Below are positions 14,400 through 25,774 of a stretch of DNA of 64,000 nucleotides, one piece after another. Below the pieces are notes generated by a model. It saw only the letters and a program-made list of their open reading frames with translations, had not been told where the DNA came from and did no database searches. Position numbers and translations under genes: made by a program. Origin of the DNA: Diphasiastrum complanatum (Eukaryota; Streptophyta; Lycopodiopsida; Lycopodiales; Lycopodiaceae); NCBI GenBank assembly GCA_029204225.1, contig CM055104.1, forward strand, positions 45,761,835-45,825,834, given 5' to 3'. Numbering within the stretch: position 1 is the stretch's first letter; every line of letters begins with the position of its first letter.

Positions 14400-14531
14400 A
14401 TAAAAACAAAAGCAAAAATTTCAATTCATCAAATTTTTTGATCATAAAAACAAAAGCAAAAATTTCAATTCATCAAATTTTTTGATCATAAAAACAAAAG
14501 CAAAAATTTGGATTCATCAAATTTTTTAATA
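14400..14531. repeat. 44-bp tandem repeat, three copies
   Basis: Units begin at 14400, 14444 and 14488 with ATAAAAACAAAAGCAAAAAT. The first two are nearly identical and the third differs in a few bases near its end. Confidence 0.92.
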
Positions 14532-14756
14532 AATGATGACGTGTCATTTTCAATTAAAGATGACATGGCATCGACGTGTCTATTTAGGTTGTGTAGGGCA
14601 CCTTCACGATATCTGTGTCACGCGCTCACACGTTCCTTCGTGATATTTGTATGTCATGCGCTCACGTGTTCTCTATTCTCTTTCTCATGAGTTTTGTGTC
14701 TCACGAGTTCACGAGTTTTGTGTAAATGGTGAGGCTCGGGCAGATGCTTCGCTTGT

Positions 14757-14785
14757 ATGCTCTCTCTCTCTCTCTCTCTCTCTCT
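14757..14785. repeat. (CT)n microsatellite
   Basis: About 13 CT units. Confidence 0.9.
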
Positions 14786-15155
14786 TCTTTGATGTTCTCT
14801 CCTCGAATGCCTCCTCCTCGGCTACCTCCAATGTCGCTGCATCGAGCATGAGCGCTCGCCGCTTGGGTCGATTGGATTATGCATGAAGTCATTGTTTTCG
14901 TACTCCACCTATGGCAAATCTCATGAATCAAAAAGGCACAGTGTATAGGATTCGCTGTCTCCACCACCCTGGGGTGTCACGAAAGAAGCCAGCTAAAAGC
15001 ATTCGCCCTCATTCGCATACAACGATAGCAACTACCGCGGCTTAGGGGATTGCCTAGCAAAGACTCAAACGAAAGCTACAGTGAGGAGATCGCATCAACC
15101 ATTAGATCTTTTTAGAATGAAGTTGCACATGGGTTGCCGATCATGAGGTGCCGAT
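14786..15155. other. Non-coding spacer
   Basis: Slightly GC-richer than the neighbourhood, with short overlapping frames on both strands, but no supported gene. Confidence 0.4.
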
Positions 15156-15283
15156 CTTCTTCGTACTGTCCCTTCGAGAATTGTTTCTACCTTTTTTATA
15201 CAATTGCTCAAACGTGAGCCTTCTTCGTACCGTCCCTTCTAGAATTGTTTCCACCTTATTTCTATAATTGCTCAAACGTGAGC
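15156..15283. repeat. 64-bp tandem duplication
   Basis: Two copies start with CTTCTTCGTAC(T/C)GTCCCTTC at 15156 and 15220 and end with GCTCAAACGTGAGC. They differ by several substitutions. Confidence 0.88.
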
Positions 15284-16013
15284 CCTGGCGTTGGTTTTGC
15301 AACAGAATAAACAGAAACCTTTCAGGAATGTGACACAAAATGTGATTTGAATGGCTTTTTGGACTCCATAACGGGGATATTATGTTTATGGGTGAGTAAA
15401 ATAGAGTAATGGACGAATTGATAGTAGTCAATGAGCTGGGTCTGTTCTCACTCTGTGGCGAACATCTGACAAACGAAGAGTATACATTGGGATCTATTTT
15501 ACGAGGAGGAATATTTCATAGAATCAACGAAAGCTTCTGAGGGCAAAGTAAGAGACGCATGCAAAGCCGTCGATGGATCTTTGAGCGACTTAAATATGAT
15601 CGTGATCTCAACTAATATCATATATAGTAGTCATGCTCATGAATTATTAGTGTGTCCATTGAGAACACATATCTGTAAAATATGAATCAAAGCACACATG
15701 CAGAACAATATACAGCTATGGCGTCTATCACAATTGCAAGCAATGCCTTCCTTTTATCCTCCATTGCTTTTTGAGCTGTTGCTGGCTCTCCCCACTTCTC
15801 CGCTGCCTCTCATTCCAAAACCCGAACTCCCTGGATGGCCTTGCAAAGTTGTAGTGCACTGGTAATTGTGAGTTTCAACTTCTGCTGAGATAAAACATGT
15901 CATAACATAAGAAGATGAATTGACGTTATCTCTCAGCTGTTCTGCCACCTCAGAAGAAAAACAACTAGTGTCCAAGTTTTGCTCATAATTGTTGTTACTG
16001 TGATCTGCCAGAT

Positions 16014-16030
16014 CATTATCAGCTGTTTTA
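16014..16030. repeat. Left 17-bp target-site duplication of the SINE
   Basis: CATTATCAGCTGTTTTA is repeated exactly at 16116-16132, flanking the SINE on both sides. Confidence 0.9.
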
Positions 16031-16115
16031 CCCAACGGGGTTGGCTCAACTGGTTAGCTTGGCATCCAAAGTTTCTTTGGTCCCAGGTTCGAGCCTTCCC
16101 TTGGAAACCAAGAAG
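16031..16115 (+). mobile_element. tRNA-derived SINE (85 bp) with perfect target-site duplications
   Basis: An internal RNA polymerase III promoter is visible. Box A TGGCTCAACTGG (16042-16053) matches the TRGCNNARYNGG consensus, and box B GGTTCGAGCC (16086-16095) matches GGTTCGANNCC. Their 32-bp separation is tRNA-like. The unit is bounded by an exact 17-bp direct repeat, which shows that it was inserted by target-primed retrotransposition. It ends GGAAACCAAGAAG without a long A or T tail, so the element is very short or 3'-truncated. It is not a tRNA gene: acceptor pairing is not evident. Confidence 0.85.
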
Positions 16116-16132
16116 CATTATCAGCTGTTTTA
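16116..16132. repeat. Right 17-bp target-site duplication of the SINE
   Basis: Exact copy of 16014-16030; the lack of any mismatch suggests a fairly recent insertion. Confidence 0.9.
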
Positions 16133-16631
16133 GGTCGCCTATGATCAGTTTTTGAGTGAACCCAGAGTTATCATTGATGGAGATATTGGTGATTGTCCAT
16201 ATAACACACAGTCAACTTGAGAACTTATGCGTGTGACAGTGTGAATATCTGGCTTTAAAGGATAGGTACAGTCTATCTGAAGCACCATCTATTATTGCCC
16301 GTTGTAGAAAGACGAGATGTTCTGATGATTGTGAGAGGTCAAAGCTCAAGTGCCTGTGAGCCTCTCTAATCCAGCCAAAACGTAATATGAAAATTGCAGA
16401 GAGCAGGCTTTTTGCATCCAAACGCACTCACTGAACTCCACAATCTATCATCAATTCAACAATTGAGAGCAAAAATCTGCGAGAGAGGCTGGAGATGGAG
16501 GGTGAAATGGGTAGCTAGTAAGGCAAAACAAGCGTGCATCTGCAGCACTACGTTGGCTTTGGAAGATCATATGCTCGCAAAGCCAAGCCATGATCAGCAT
16601 CTGTTGAAGTCTGAAGAGAAAAATGAAAATG

Positions 16632-16720
16632 TGAGAGAGAATGTCAATAGCGATAGAGAAAACGTGTTTTGAAAATTTTTATTGGTCCACGTTTGCCCTA
16701 AATCATCATTGATGGGCAGT
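16632..16720. repeat. Dispersed repeat, copy (GAGAGAATGTCA...TTGGTCCACGTTTGCCCTAAA)
   Basis: The segment contains GAGAGAATGTCAATAG, GAGAAAACGTGTTTT and TATTGGTCCACGTTTGCCCT. The same order of words, diverged, occurs at 58282-58380, 17815-17870 and, more weakly, 14085-14165. Confidence 0.55.
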
Positions 16721-17814
16721 TGAAATGGATTTGAATTGAGGTTTAAATGCAGAGAGGTTGATTCTAGAAAAAGAACATGTGCTTTTAATTAGAAAATTCT
16801 GGAAACATAATTTTCTAGAGAGAAGAGCGAAAGGATAGAAATCTTGAAGATCCAATGCACGATTGATAGCATGAAGGGCAGCAACAGGTAGTGCTAGTGT
16901 AATTTCGATCCTGTGAGGGAAGCAGCAGAGGCAAGAGGAAAGATTGAAGATGAGATGAATATGAAATGCTGTTGGTGTGAAAGAGGGGGCATTGGAGTGC
17001 TCCAGGGCAGCCATTGCTGGTGAGCCGGAAGTAGACATAACAGTGCAGCAGAAGAAGAAATGGAAGAAGAATAATGATGATGGATGATGATGAAGCATCG
17101 AATGACGTGAGGAGTCTGCGGATCCTTGAGCGTTTCTGGATTTGTATTTCCCTTCTTGATTGCAATGTGTTGTCTTGGTTTGACTGGCCCATCCAGTTCC
17201 GTGAACGGGCGTGCGCATTGTTGGTAGTGTTTGTGAAATTTTAGGATTTGTTTTCAGGTGGAAGATATAGGACTGTAGGAGTATTTGCTCGCTGAATGCT
17301 GCTTGTTTCTGACTAAAAGAGGGCATTGGGGGCAGTCTGGGGACCAAAGCAAGAGACTGGTGCCTGCATTGGAGTTTGAACGTCACTCAGTTCTCTTGAA
17401 GACAGAGACAGTATCTTCTAGTAACAACCAGAATTTTCCTGCAACGCTGTATATAATCAGCGAATGAACCGCATGCATCCTTGCTTATTGAAAGATTTCG
17501 ACGACTGTACTTTTTCTGAGCTTGTGTTGTGATTTTTTGGGCAGAATCCATACAAGTTCATCCATCCATGTAGCTTAGCTGCTAGCATTGGCAAATTGCA
17601 AGAGGTCGTTTGGCATCTTGTAGTAGTTTGTTTTTTTGTGATTCTTTAAACTAGCTCACTGAGCGGTGTGAGATTTGTAGCAGATTGTTTTGAGAGCTTT
17701 GGAGCGTGGACAAGGAGCGATATGGCAAGTAAAGGCGAAAGAGAGAGCGGAGAGAGGGAGATGGGGAGGTGAGAGGAGAGCGGGGAAGGAGACTAGGGTG
17801 AATGAGAGAGAGAG
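16721..17814. other. Spacer with a 226-residue minus-strand frame of doubtful status
   Basis: A minus-strand frame (16706-17386) is open for 226 codons and is rich in Ser, His, Phe and Leu. It has no recognised domain, the antisense frame is partly open too, and no splice or promoter signal supports it. It is not called as a gene. Confidence 0.4.
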
Positions 17815-18066
17815 AATGTCAGCAGTGATGGAAAAAACGAGTTTATTTATTTTTGATTAAAAAAACGAGTTTATTTCTTTAAAAATTTTTAGAGAGAGAA
17901 CATGTGACTTTAAAAATTAGTTTTTAGAAAGAGAGAAAGGTATAAAAGGAGAGAGACGGAGAGGCGTGCATAGGAGGAGAGAGAGAGAGGCGCTGTTTTT
18001 TAATCTTTTAGAGTTTTTTTAAGGTTTTAGAGAAAAAATAGCAATATAATGTGAGTTGAGAGAGAG
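17815..18066. repeat. Dispersed repeat, copy (GA-rich, ATAATGTGAGTTGAGAGAG end)
   Basis: It starts GAGAGAATGTCAGCAG and ends with TTTTTTAAGGTTTTAGAG followed by CAATATAATGTGAGTTGAGAGAG. The 58282-58555 copy has the same start and end motifs in the same order, so the two mark the extent of the family unit at about 250 bp. Confidence 0.6.
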
Positions 18067-19843
18067 AGACACACACAGAACATCGAATTTCACATTACAA
18101 TTGGGGTGTGGCATGACAAATTAGGGCATTAACGTATTATCCCAAAACCCTAATATAAGTGATTGGAAAGGTAACCCTCTTACAAACTACACATGGGTTC
18201 TACATTATTCGTGTTGTAAAGAAATTAAAAGTGAAAAATAATAATATAATTTTGACTACAAGATGTATATATAATAATAAAGAGTTAATCACATCAAAGG
18301 GTTATAAACCTTAATTTTAAGTTAGGGTTTGAGTTAAAAAAAATCAAAGAAAAAATGCTAGGAGAACCCTAATATGTGTAAAATTATAGATGAATAAAAC
18401 GTGTGTAATATGCTAAAATATTTTCTTGTAGGAATTTGCATTTGAATTTTGATTTATTTACATCAAGACAATAAATAAATAAATAAATGAATAAATGTAT
18501 GTATATATTATATACACACAATAAATAAGTGAATATATAACTGATGGTCACGTAATACCCAACAAGCATGGTGAACAGGAGGATTATGGAGATGAAGCAA
18601 ATGTGGCACGTCTATGGTGGTTGGAGCTAGCGCAGTGATTCTAGCTGGATGTGCGAAGGCCATGGAAAAGCACCCGGCCGGTATGGTCATACCTAGATCT
18701 AAAGAGCTCTTAACACATGCGTTTCATAGCCACATGCATCTATATGCCACGACTAAAAACTTGCTCGTGATTTTTGTATTGGAAAGTTTTTGGACATCCT
18801 TTTTGGACGTACAGCAGACTGTATTCTTGGACTACACCATATCTATGGCTATGTAGCACTATGATGGGATTTATACATTTATTATCCTTTGAATTTTCGA
18901 AGACTCGAAGCTTAATTAAGATGCAATTTTGAAGATGATCTTATTACGTCATATTATGTTTTTCCACAAGATTTGCATTTCTTGAAAAACTACTCTTTTG
19001 ATTCACTTTAGTTTGTTTCTAGCATGTGTCAGATCCTAATGAATGACATGGAACAACTAATTAGTAAATACTCAAGTTTAATATGTGTTGTAAAAAAAAA
19101 AATGCTGCATTCTCTTTGGTGTGAATATGAATAATCACAACGACATAACCATTTGTTTTTTCCCTTTGGAGACTAGTTTCTGGAAGTTGATCTGGAGTGT
19201 GTAACCATGATTCTTCATAAGAACGTGAGGTTGAATCTTTATCAATATACTATGTGTACATAGTTCCAATGAATTTGGTAGTCCAATATATTCCATCTAT
19301 AACAATAGAGTGTAAAACATTGCGGTGTTGCATATTATTTTATGCATTGATCAGATTGTTCTAGCCGGATGTGGAGTTCTCACATTTGATTGTTTCTCAC
19401 GACACTTGTTGAAATTTCAAAAGCATATGCATGCATGGCGTTCTTTGTTTCAGCATTAAGTTGACAGATGCTTGTTGTATATTCTCAGAAAGACAGACCC
19501 TTGAAATTAAATCCACCTAAAAGTAGAGATTGAATTTGTATTTGTAGTCTCTTTTTGTTGATTTACCCTAGCCGAGTGCTAGTATATGAACACTACATTC
19601 TCATATAGATGTGAAGGATGGCTGAGTTTGCCTAGCTCAAGGAAAAGGATGCATGGTTGGTAGTCAGACTTTAGCAAAAATTTTTAAATTTATTGTAATA
19701 ATAATTTTATTTCATTTCATGAAGTCTTTCTAGACTCATCATATTTTATCATATATTCTAATGAGAGTATATTGTAAAAAGAATTGTCAACTTTGGAAAA
19801 GATTTGCATGGAAGGTACTTTAATTTGTCTTGTTGAAGACCCT
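18067..19843. other. AT-rich spacer
   Basis: No supported gene. Small AAATAAATAAAT-type runs occur near 18475-18500. Confidence 0.5.
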
Positions 19844-19919
19844 TAAATAATGGAAAGATCTTGATTCCTCGAGACATTATGTAAATAATGGAAAGATCTT
19901 GATTCCTCGAGACATTATG
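19844..19919. repeat. 38-bp perfect tandem duplication
   Basis: The unit TAAATAATGGAAAGATCTTG... is present twice, starting at 19844 and 19882, with no mismatch seen. Confidence 0.92.
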
Positions 19920-21900
19920 CCTCAAATCCACGTTTGTTAAAAGCATGAACATAAGACAACGTAAAACTTTGGATGACATTCAAAACATATTATGAAAAGT
20001 GAAAATGATATCACCTACTTTCTTGGCAAATTATTAAGTTTTTATACAACTTGAAAATGAATTCACCTAGTTTCAAGGGTTTTGAAGTTTTGGAATGCTC
20101 TATTCCAAAACAACGTTTCGATCCAACTTAGATCAATACATGAAACCATTTAGCAAGTGTGGCCATGAGTTTATTTGACTTTTATTTTTATTGTTTAACA
20201 TAATTTTGAGGGGAGGGAGCTTTCAGTGGTATGTTTCAAGTGGTTGCTCATGATTAATCATTTAGCCATTATTATATACAAACACAGTGTTGTGTACTTT
20301 ACTATCTTTGTCTATAATTGCTTATTAGGTAGATCAATTAGAAATTTTGATTGCAATTGCACAAGATGGAATGAAATTTTTATTTTTTGAATATTTCAAA
20401 TCTCTTTTGATCAAAATCAAAATACAACATAATATGAGTTGCACATAATTTCATGTCTCTTATAATTTTTTTTATATTAAACCATTCCATATATCATTTG
20501 ATACATTAATTTGGTATCAAATATTACAATTTGGACCAAATGTTTATCTATAAAATAACAATTTTTTTTGATAGCTAATTTTGTTTTCAATTCATAGTTC
20601 TCAAAATAAGAAACTTTTTAGTTTGAATATTTGAAATATAGCTAAAAAAAATAGATTAAAATTTTAATATACTTCAAAGAATTATTCAACAAAAGTCGAC
20701 CAAGACAATAAAATATTCATCATTTTGTGATTTTTACACAAGCTCTTGACATACATTAAAATACTTATAATTGTGTAAATATTTTCTTACAATTGTCAAT
20801 TACAATACATAGAAGAAATCTAAAATAACTTATATCTCGAAAAACTATCAAATGTTATGTCAAGTTTACAAAGCATCTAAGATTAAGCCTGGTGTCACTT
20901 GACGAGTCTAATTCAATAGAATAAACTACAAAATGATTACTAAAAACTTACATCAGTGAGTAAATTGTGAATGACTAGTTATTATGCAATTGTGAACAAT
21001 AGCCATTTGTGATACGTTAAAAGTGTTGTGGAAAAAAAAGTCATCATCAAACTGTTGAGAGATCATCTAGTAAGAGAGTGACCTTATGTCAAGTTCTGTT
21101 ATGGGCCATCTTCCCATCTTCTTGAGAAGTCATGTTAATATGAGATATCAGCTCTTGCTCTAAGGGCATTTCCATGGAGAAACATTGTTGCCAAATCGCA
21201 CTTCTAAAGCAAGATATTTCCACCTGATTTGATCCCACCTCTACGGTCAACCATTCGCAGACACAATGCAGTTTTATTGCTATCCATCAACGTTCTTCTA
21301 CAACTAGTTCATCGCAAATTCTGAGGAGGCTACACGTTTTTTTTCTGCCAGACACTCACACTTCTGAAGCCTCAAGTGTCATTTCTGTGACAATATTAAA
21401 TATGTGTCTCAAGAAACCGCATTGCTTGTTCATTGTAAGCTCTTGCTATAGACCTTTTATCCAAAGAAGCTTTGCTCTACGCTTGCCACAACAGAGACTC
21501 TTGGTGAGTACCTAGAGCTAAGAAGTCCGATTCTCTCTTAAAAGGAAAAAGATAAACATTCCATGACTCAGACCCATAAATGAGCCCGCTGATTTGACAG
21601 CTGCTTTGAGGGCTGAGAGCTGACGTTGTTTAGCTTTGTTACTTTGTTAGCAAAATCTTGCTCAAAACTGTAGAAAGGGGTCCTGGTAAGCCTCAGATGG
21701 CAAAGGATCGGATAAATTCTGGGTGAGAGAATGGGGAAGCTACAAAAATTTCGAGTTCTGGTCATGTTTAGGTTGAACATCGCTCAGACTCCCGCATCCC
21801 GCCAAACAAACAACAAATATCTCATTTTGGTGCTCAAACTCAACTAAGAGCGACACCTCAACTTGCACCAAATTGTCACAATAACTTAAGACTATCCCGT
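19920..21900. other. Very AT-rich spacer
   Basis: About 2 kb without a supported gene or a clear repeat; many A/T runs. Confidence 0.5.
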
Positions 21901-22177
21901 CAAAGCTAAAGATGGGCAAAAGGCAAACACTTTTTGGTATCATCAACGAGTGGGATCACAAGAGAATCAAACGTCAGTGGGCAAGCCCAACTAAAGCTCC
22001 ATACAACAAGCTCACCTCGTGTGCCAAGATGGCATCCAAGTGTGAAACCACTCTTTGTGGGGTCCATGGGGATTAATAATTGGGTGATAGTGGCCACCCT
22101 CATATTGGAACATGAGAGAATAGCAAGGAAAGTTGAGATCCAGGTACAAAAGGTAGAACAAAAGAAGAGAAAGGAAA

Positions 22178-22178
22178 A

Positions 22179-22229
<51 letters not shown>
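22178..22229. repeat. (GA)n tract directly upstream of a start codon
   Basis: The tract ends two bases before the ATG of exon 1, so it probably lies in the 5' untranslated region. It is in frame with that ATG and open upstream to 21934, so the upstream frame could add an Arg-Glu run if an earlier start were used. The downstream ATG is preferred because the added sequence is low-complexity. Confidence 0.85.
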
Positions 22230-22230
<1 letters not shown>

Positions 22231-22347
22231 ATGGAGGGATGCTACTCCAATGCTGGAATGGAGATCAGCTCACAGCAAATTCCATCTCTGCTTCAAATAG
22301 CACGCAAGCATCTGAACGAGGGCAGTCCATCTCATGCTTTGCAAGCG
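22231..22347 (+). CDS. Exon 1 of a two-exon zinc-finger gene (39 codons)
   Basis: The exon encodes MEGCYSNAGMEISSQQIPSL followed by LQIARKHLNEGSPSHALQA and ends at a strong donor (GCG|GTGAGT). The reading ends on a codon boundary, so it needs a phase-0 acceptor, which exon 2 (35947) provides. Joined, the residues across the junction read SHALQA-VVTALRISGG, a continuous TPR-like helix pattern (A..L..G.P..ALQAV..AL). The role of the protein is unknown. No other exon was recognised in between, but small ones cannot be excluded. The link rests on phase, splice sites and helix continuity, not on a database match. Confidence 0.68.
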
Positions 22348-23488
22348 GTGAGTTGTGCATACACATGTAGTCAGTAGCAGAAGAGAGGAGGAATGGAATT
22401 AAGATTTTGCTTTCAGCTTCAAATGTGCAATCACCTATGAACTTTGATGTATTTTTGGCCGATCTTTCAATATACGGAAGAAATTTGATTTCCAGATGTA
22501 GTAGATGGTATTGAAATGTCTGCCGCATTTGTTTTAACTCAATCATGGAGATAGTTTGTATAGGGCCTTTGGCAGCTTGGAATCTGTAGGTAGTAATCTT
22601 CCATATATCAGGCTTTAAATTTGAAGAAACCCTCCATATTTTGTACTGTCAGATTCTTGTAATATATACAACAAGGTTTGCTCAATTATTATAAAGCACT
22701 TTTTTGATATCTTGAATAGGTCTTTGGTATCCACCACGGGTGGGCAGGAAATAGAATCTGGTTGGGCAAGCCAGTAGCACTTGTTAATTTAGAAAAGTGT
22801 TAGCATTATAGCACAATGTTTCACGCGCTAGAATAAAAGTTTTTGTAGCTAATTTGTTAATCCACAATGTTAACTCCATCGTTGCAGAATCTTATTCATT
22901 GCCTATACCTCTAGTCCTGACAAAATTAACTGGAGAGAAACGGTAATTTGGATCAAAGGAAGGAGGAACAAATAAACTAAGGAAATTGCTCTGAGATGTG
23001 ATTTGTATTCCAATTACACTTGACAATGGAATAGTGTGGCAAGTGTTTGAAAAAGTCTAGGAAATGGTAGATTGATGAATCTTTTAGATTGTTAATGTTT
23101 TCTTCCACTAGTTGTATTGGAACTTGAAAGGCACACCAAAGTTGAAGGTCCATAAGTTGAAGTTTTTGTTTAAATATGGCGGTTAGGAGCGACATATGTT
23201 ATAGCAAACCAACTTTGTCCTTAGATCCGAGAAGGAAAACCTTCATTTTGATATGATATTTTGGAGTTTCATTGGTGCTATCAAGGGGAAACAGATAAGT
23301 TGTCTATTCTTCTTTCCTTTGCAAGAGGCATATTCCCTTTTTCCAGTGGTGCAAACCAAAAGTCTAGCTTGTTCCAACAACATGCCAACAACTTTGGATC
23401 ATTATAATGTCAATTTTAGTTTAAGTTGTCTTTATTGTGGTGCCACGGCAAGATAAGTAGATTCTTGGATAGAAATGCATAGCTTAGT

Positions 23489-23489
<1 letters not shown>

Positions 23490-23560
<71 letters not shown>
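23490..23560. repeat. (CT)n microsatellite
   Basis: About 35 CT units. Confidence 0.95.
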
Positions 23561-23565
<5 letters not shown>

Positions 23566-23879
23566 TGGGCTCTGTTACGTAAATATATTACTCTATTTAC
23601 TTCGCAAACCTCTGTAGAATGCAAATGTCGCGTAATAATCCTTTTTACTAGTCGGGGCGGAAGAAAAATGCCTTGCTATGATAGAAGACCCCATTTTTTT
23701 AATTTAAAAAAAAAAAGTGGTGAGAAAGTTGGTAGTTTTTCCAAGGGCCAAGATCTGTGCACATTCTGAACAGTCAATCTAACGGTGGGCAGCTATTTGC
23801 ACTTAGTACACCTAAGTGTCCTCTGATTCTATAAAGAGGGAAGTCACAAAACTCTATTCACTTTCCCTCATACTTTCCT

Positions 23880-23883
<4 letters not shown>

Positions 23884-23959
<76 letters not shown>
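23884..23959. repeat. (CT)n microsatellite
   Basis: About 38 CT units. A TATA-like CTATAAAGAGG lies about 50 bp upstream (near 23830), so a transcript or LTR start is possible but not otherwise supported. Confidence 0.95.
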
Positions 23960-23961
<2 letters not shown>

Positions 23962-25640
23962 TCAGCCCTGCTCTATTGGTGCTTTCCTTTATGGTGATTG
24001 CTATTGAAGAGGAATACTCGTGAATGCTACTGGAAGTGCAATCGTGTGAACGATACTGCAACCTAAGGTGAGAACGCTATGAAGAATGCTAGCTCGCTGA
24101 TAATGAAGGTTTTGTGCTGTACTTTACGATCAGGAATGAATGTTTACAAATTACCGTTGTGTAGTAGCAAGTTTTTGCTTGCAAAACTGTGATTCGGCAT
24201 CCTTACAATCAAGCGCTGCCTCAAGGAGCATAAGTAGTAGCTGGCCAGCGCTATCAGTGTAGCGGAATGGGCCGCTGGCCAACGCTGCTTTCTGAGTATT
24301 CAATCCATACTGATACTGCGATGAAGCATGGCCTTGCATGCATGCATTATTCCACGCATTTTACAGTATATAAGGATGGAAAAAGTGCGATGGACCGCTG
24401 TCTTAACTTATGGATTCCAGTGATTACAATGATGAATGCTTATATGTGATTGATAAGAGCATTCCTGCTATTCCATTGGCTGTTACTTGCTATAATTGGT
24501 TGCTCTGGATGATTGTTACGGTTGTATGATACAAACTATGATGATTGCTGCCTCTGATAAGGAGTAGATTGGCTTCTAAGAGTGTAACTTGAAGAATGCT
24601 TGGTTTGATTGTTTCTTTGAGAAGACGTATACACAAAACATGATTATCGGTATGATGTAGATGCTGTGGGGAAGGAACTGCTCTTGAATAAGCTGAATGA
24701 CAAGTTAATAATCTACGACAAAATGATGGGTTAACTATTGTTAATGACTATGAGGGTGACAAAAGTACAACACTTTCGGTTTGAATCTTCTAGCACGTAG
24801 GTGATTTGTTAAAATAGCTGAAGATGGATAATTCGCAAGAGATGACGTCGTCTATCATTCAGGTATAATGCTATACGAAACTGCACCAATACGGTGGGTA
24901 GCCTTACTCGTTACTACAGGAAGTCTTATCCATGCATGATTATAGTGAAATTTCTTCAACTAAAGATAATAACTAATAATGTTAGAATAGTCTGATCTTA
25001 TGTACGTTAAAAATAGACATGAACTTGTATTTTTTATTTAATTAAATTTGCTTGCATTCGATGTCCCAGTGTTGTTTGTAAAGTCACGTACTCATATAGA
25101 GCTTGACAATGGTACACTTGAATGGCATGGATTTGCCCAAGTTGTTCGGTGTTTGGGCTCTCGGAAAATAGTTACGGGATATCCATGGGGGCTAGTATAG
25201 CACGAAAGTGCTCTAGTACCTAACGCTGTGACCATAGTCATATCTCTGTCCATCAGTATAGTGAAGTATAGTTGCTTACATGGAAAATGTAAATGTGAAC
25301 CTAATACATGTCTTTTGCTACTGATCGGTATGGCTTATGCCCTGATACGGCTTCGTTAAAGAGCAGAATGTATTGCTTAATAATGAAGTGAATGATTGGG
25401 AAGATTGGACGTACTTTTTATAAATGCAATTTAGCTGATAAAGTAGTGAATCTTGTTTCGGACATGGATAACAACTGATGCTCAGCTATGACACCTGTCT
25501 TCCTCACGCGACTAACTTGTGCGGTTTTGTTGTGTGGGATGGTGGCAAGTAACAACTGGGTGTCTTAGAACTTGCTTCGCTTTATGGTACTCTGTACTGT
25601 TATATTTTATACAGCTGTATTTTTACCTGTTATGCTATAA
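23960..25640. other. Intronic sequence, no feature seen
   Basis: Short words such as GAATGCT and GATTGCT recur loosely between about 24000 and 24700, but no defined repeat unit or gene was recognised. Confidence 0.4.
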
Positions 25641-25691
25641 ATTGAAGGGTTCAAAGGGTTTGGTCTTGACTTGTCAAGAGGGACTATGTGA

Positions 25692-25760
<69 letters not shown>

Positions 25761-25774
25761 CACACACACACACC
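25640..25774. repeat. Dispersed repeat with (CT)n(CA)n, second copy
   Basis: TTCAAAGGGTTTGGTCTTGA and a following ...GACTATGTG lead into a (CT)n tract and then CACACA. This is the same arrangement as at 545-737, so the microsatellite and its left flank were copied together. Confidence 0.75.

Noticed and set aside
16031-16115. A functional tRNA gene
   Set aside because: Promoter boxes fit, but acceptor-stem pairing is not evident and the exact flanking duplications show a SINE.
16706-17386. 226-residue minus-strand frame
   Set aside because: Long, but no domain, no promoter or splice support, and low-complexity Ser/His/Phe composition.
21934-22230. Upstream extension of exon 1 to an earlier ATG (147-codon frame)
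   Set aside because: The added part includes an Arg-Glu run from the GA tract and reads as untranslated leader.
23820-23885. Promoter of a further gene (CTATAAAGAGG before (CT)n)
   Set aside because: No coding sequence follows; a TATA-like word alone is common in AT-rich DNA.
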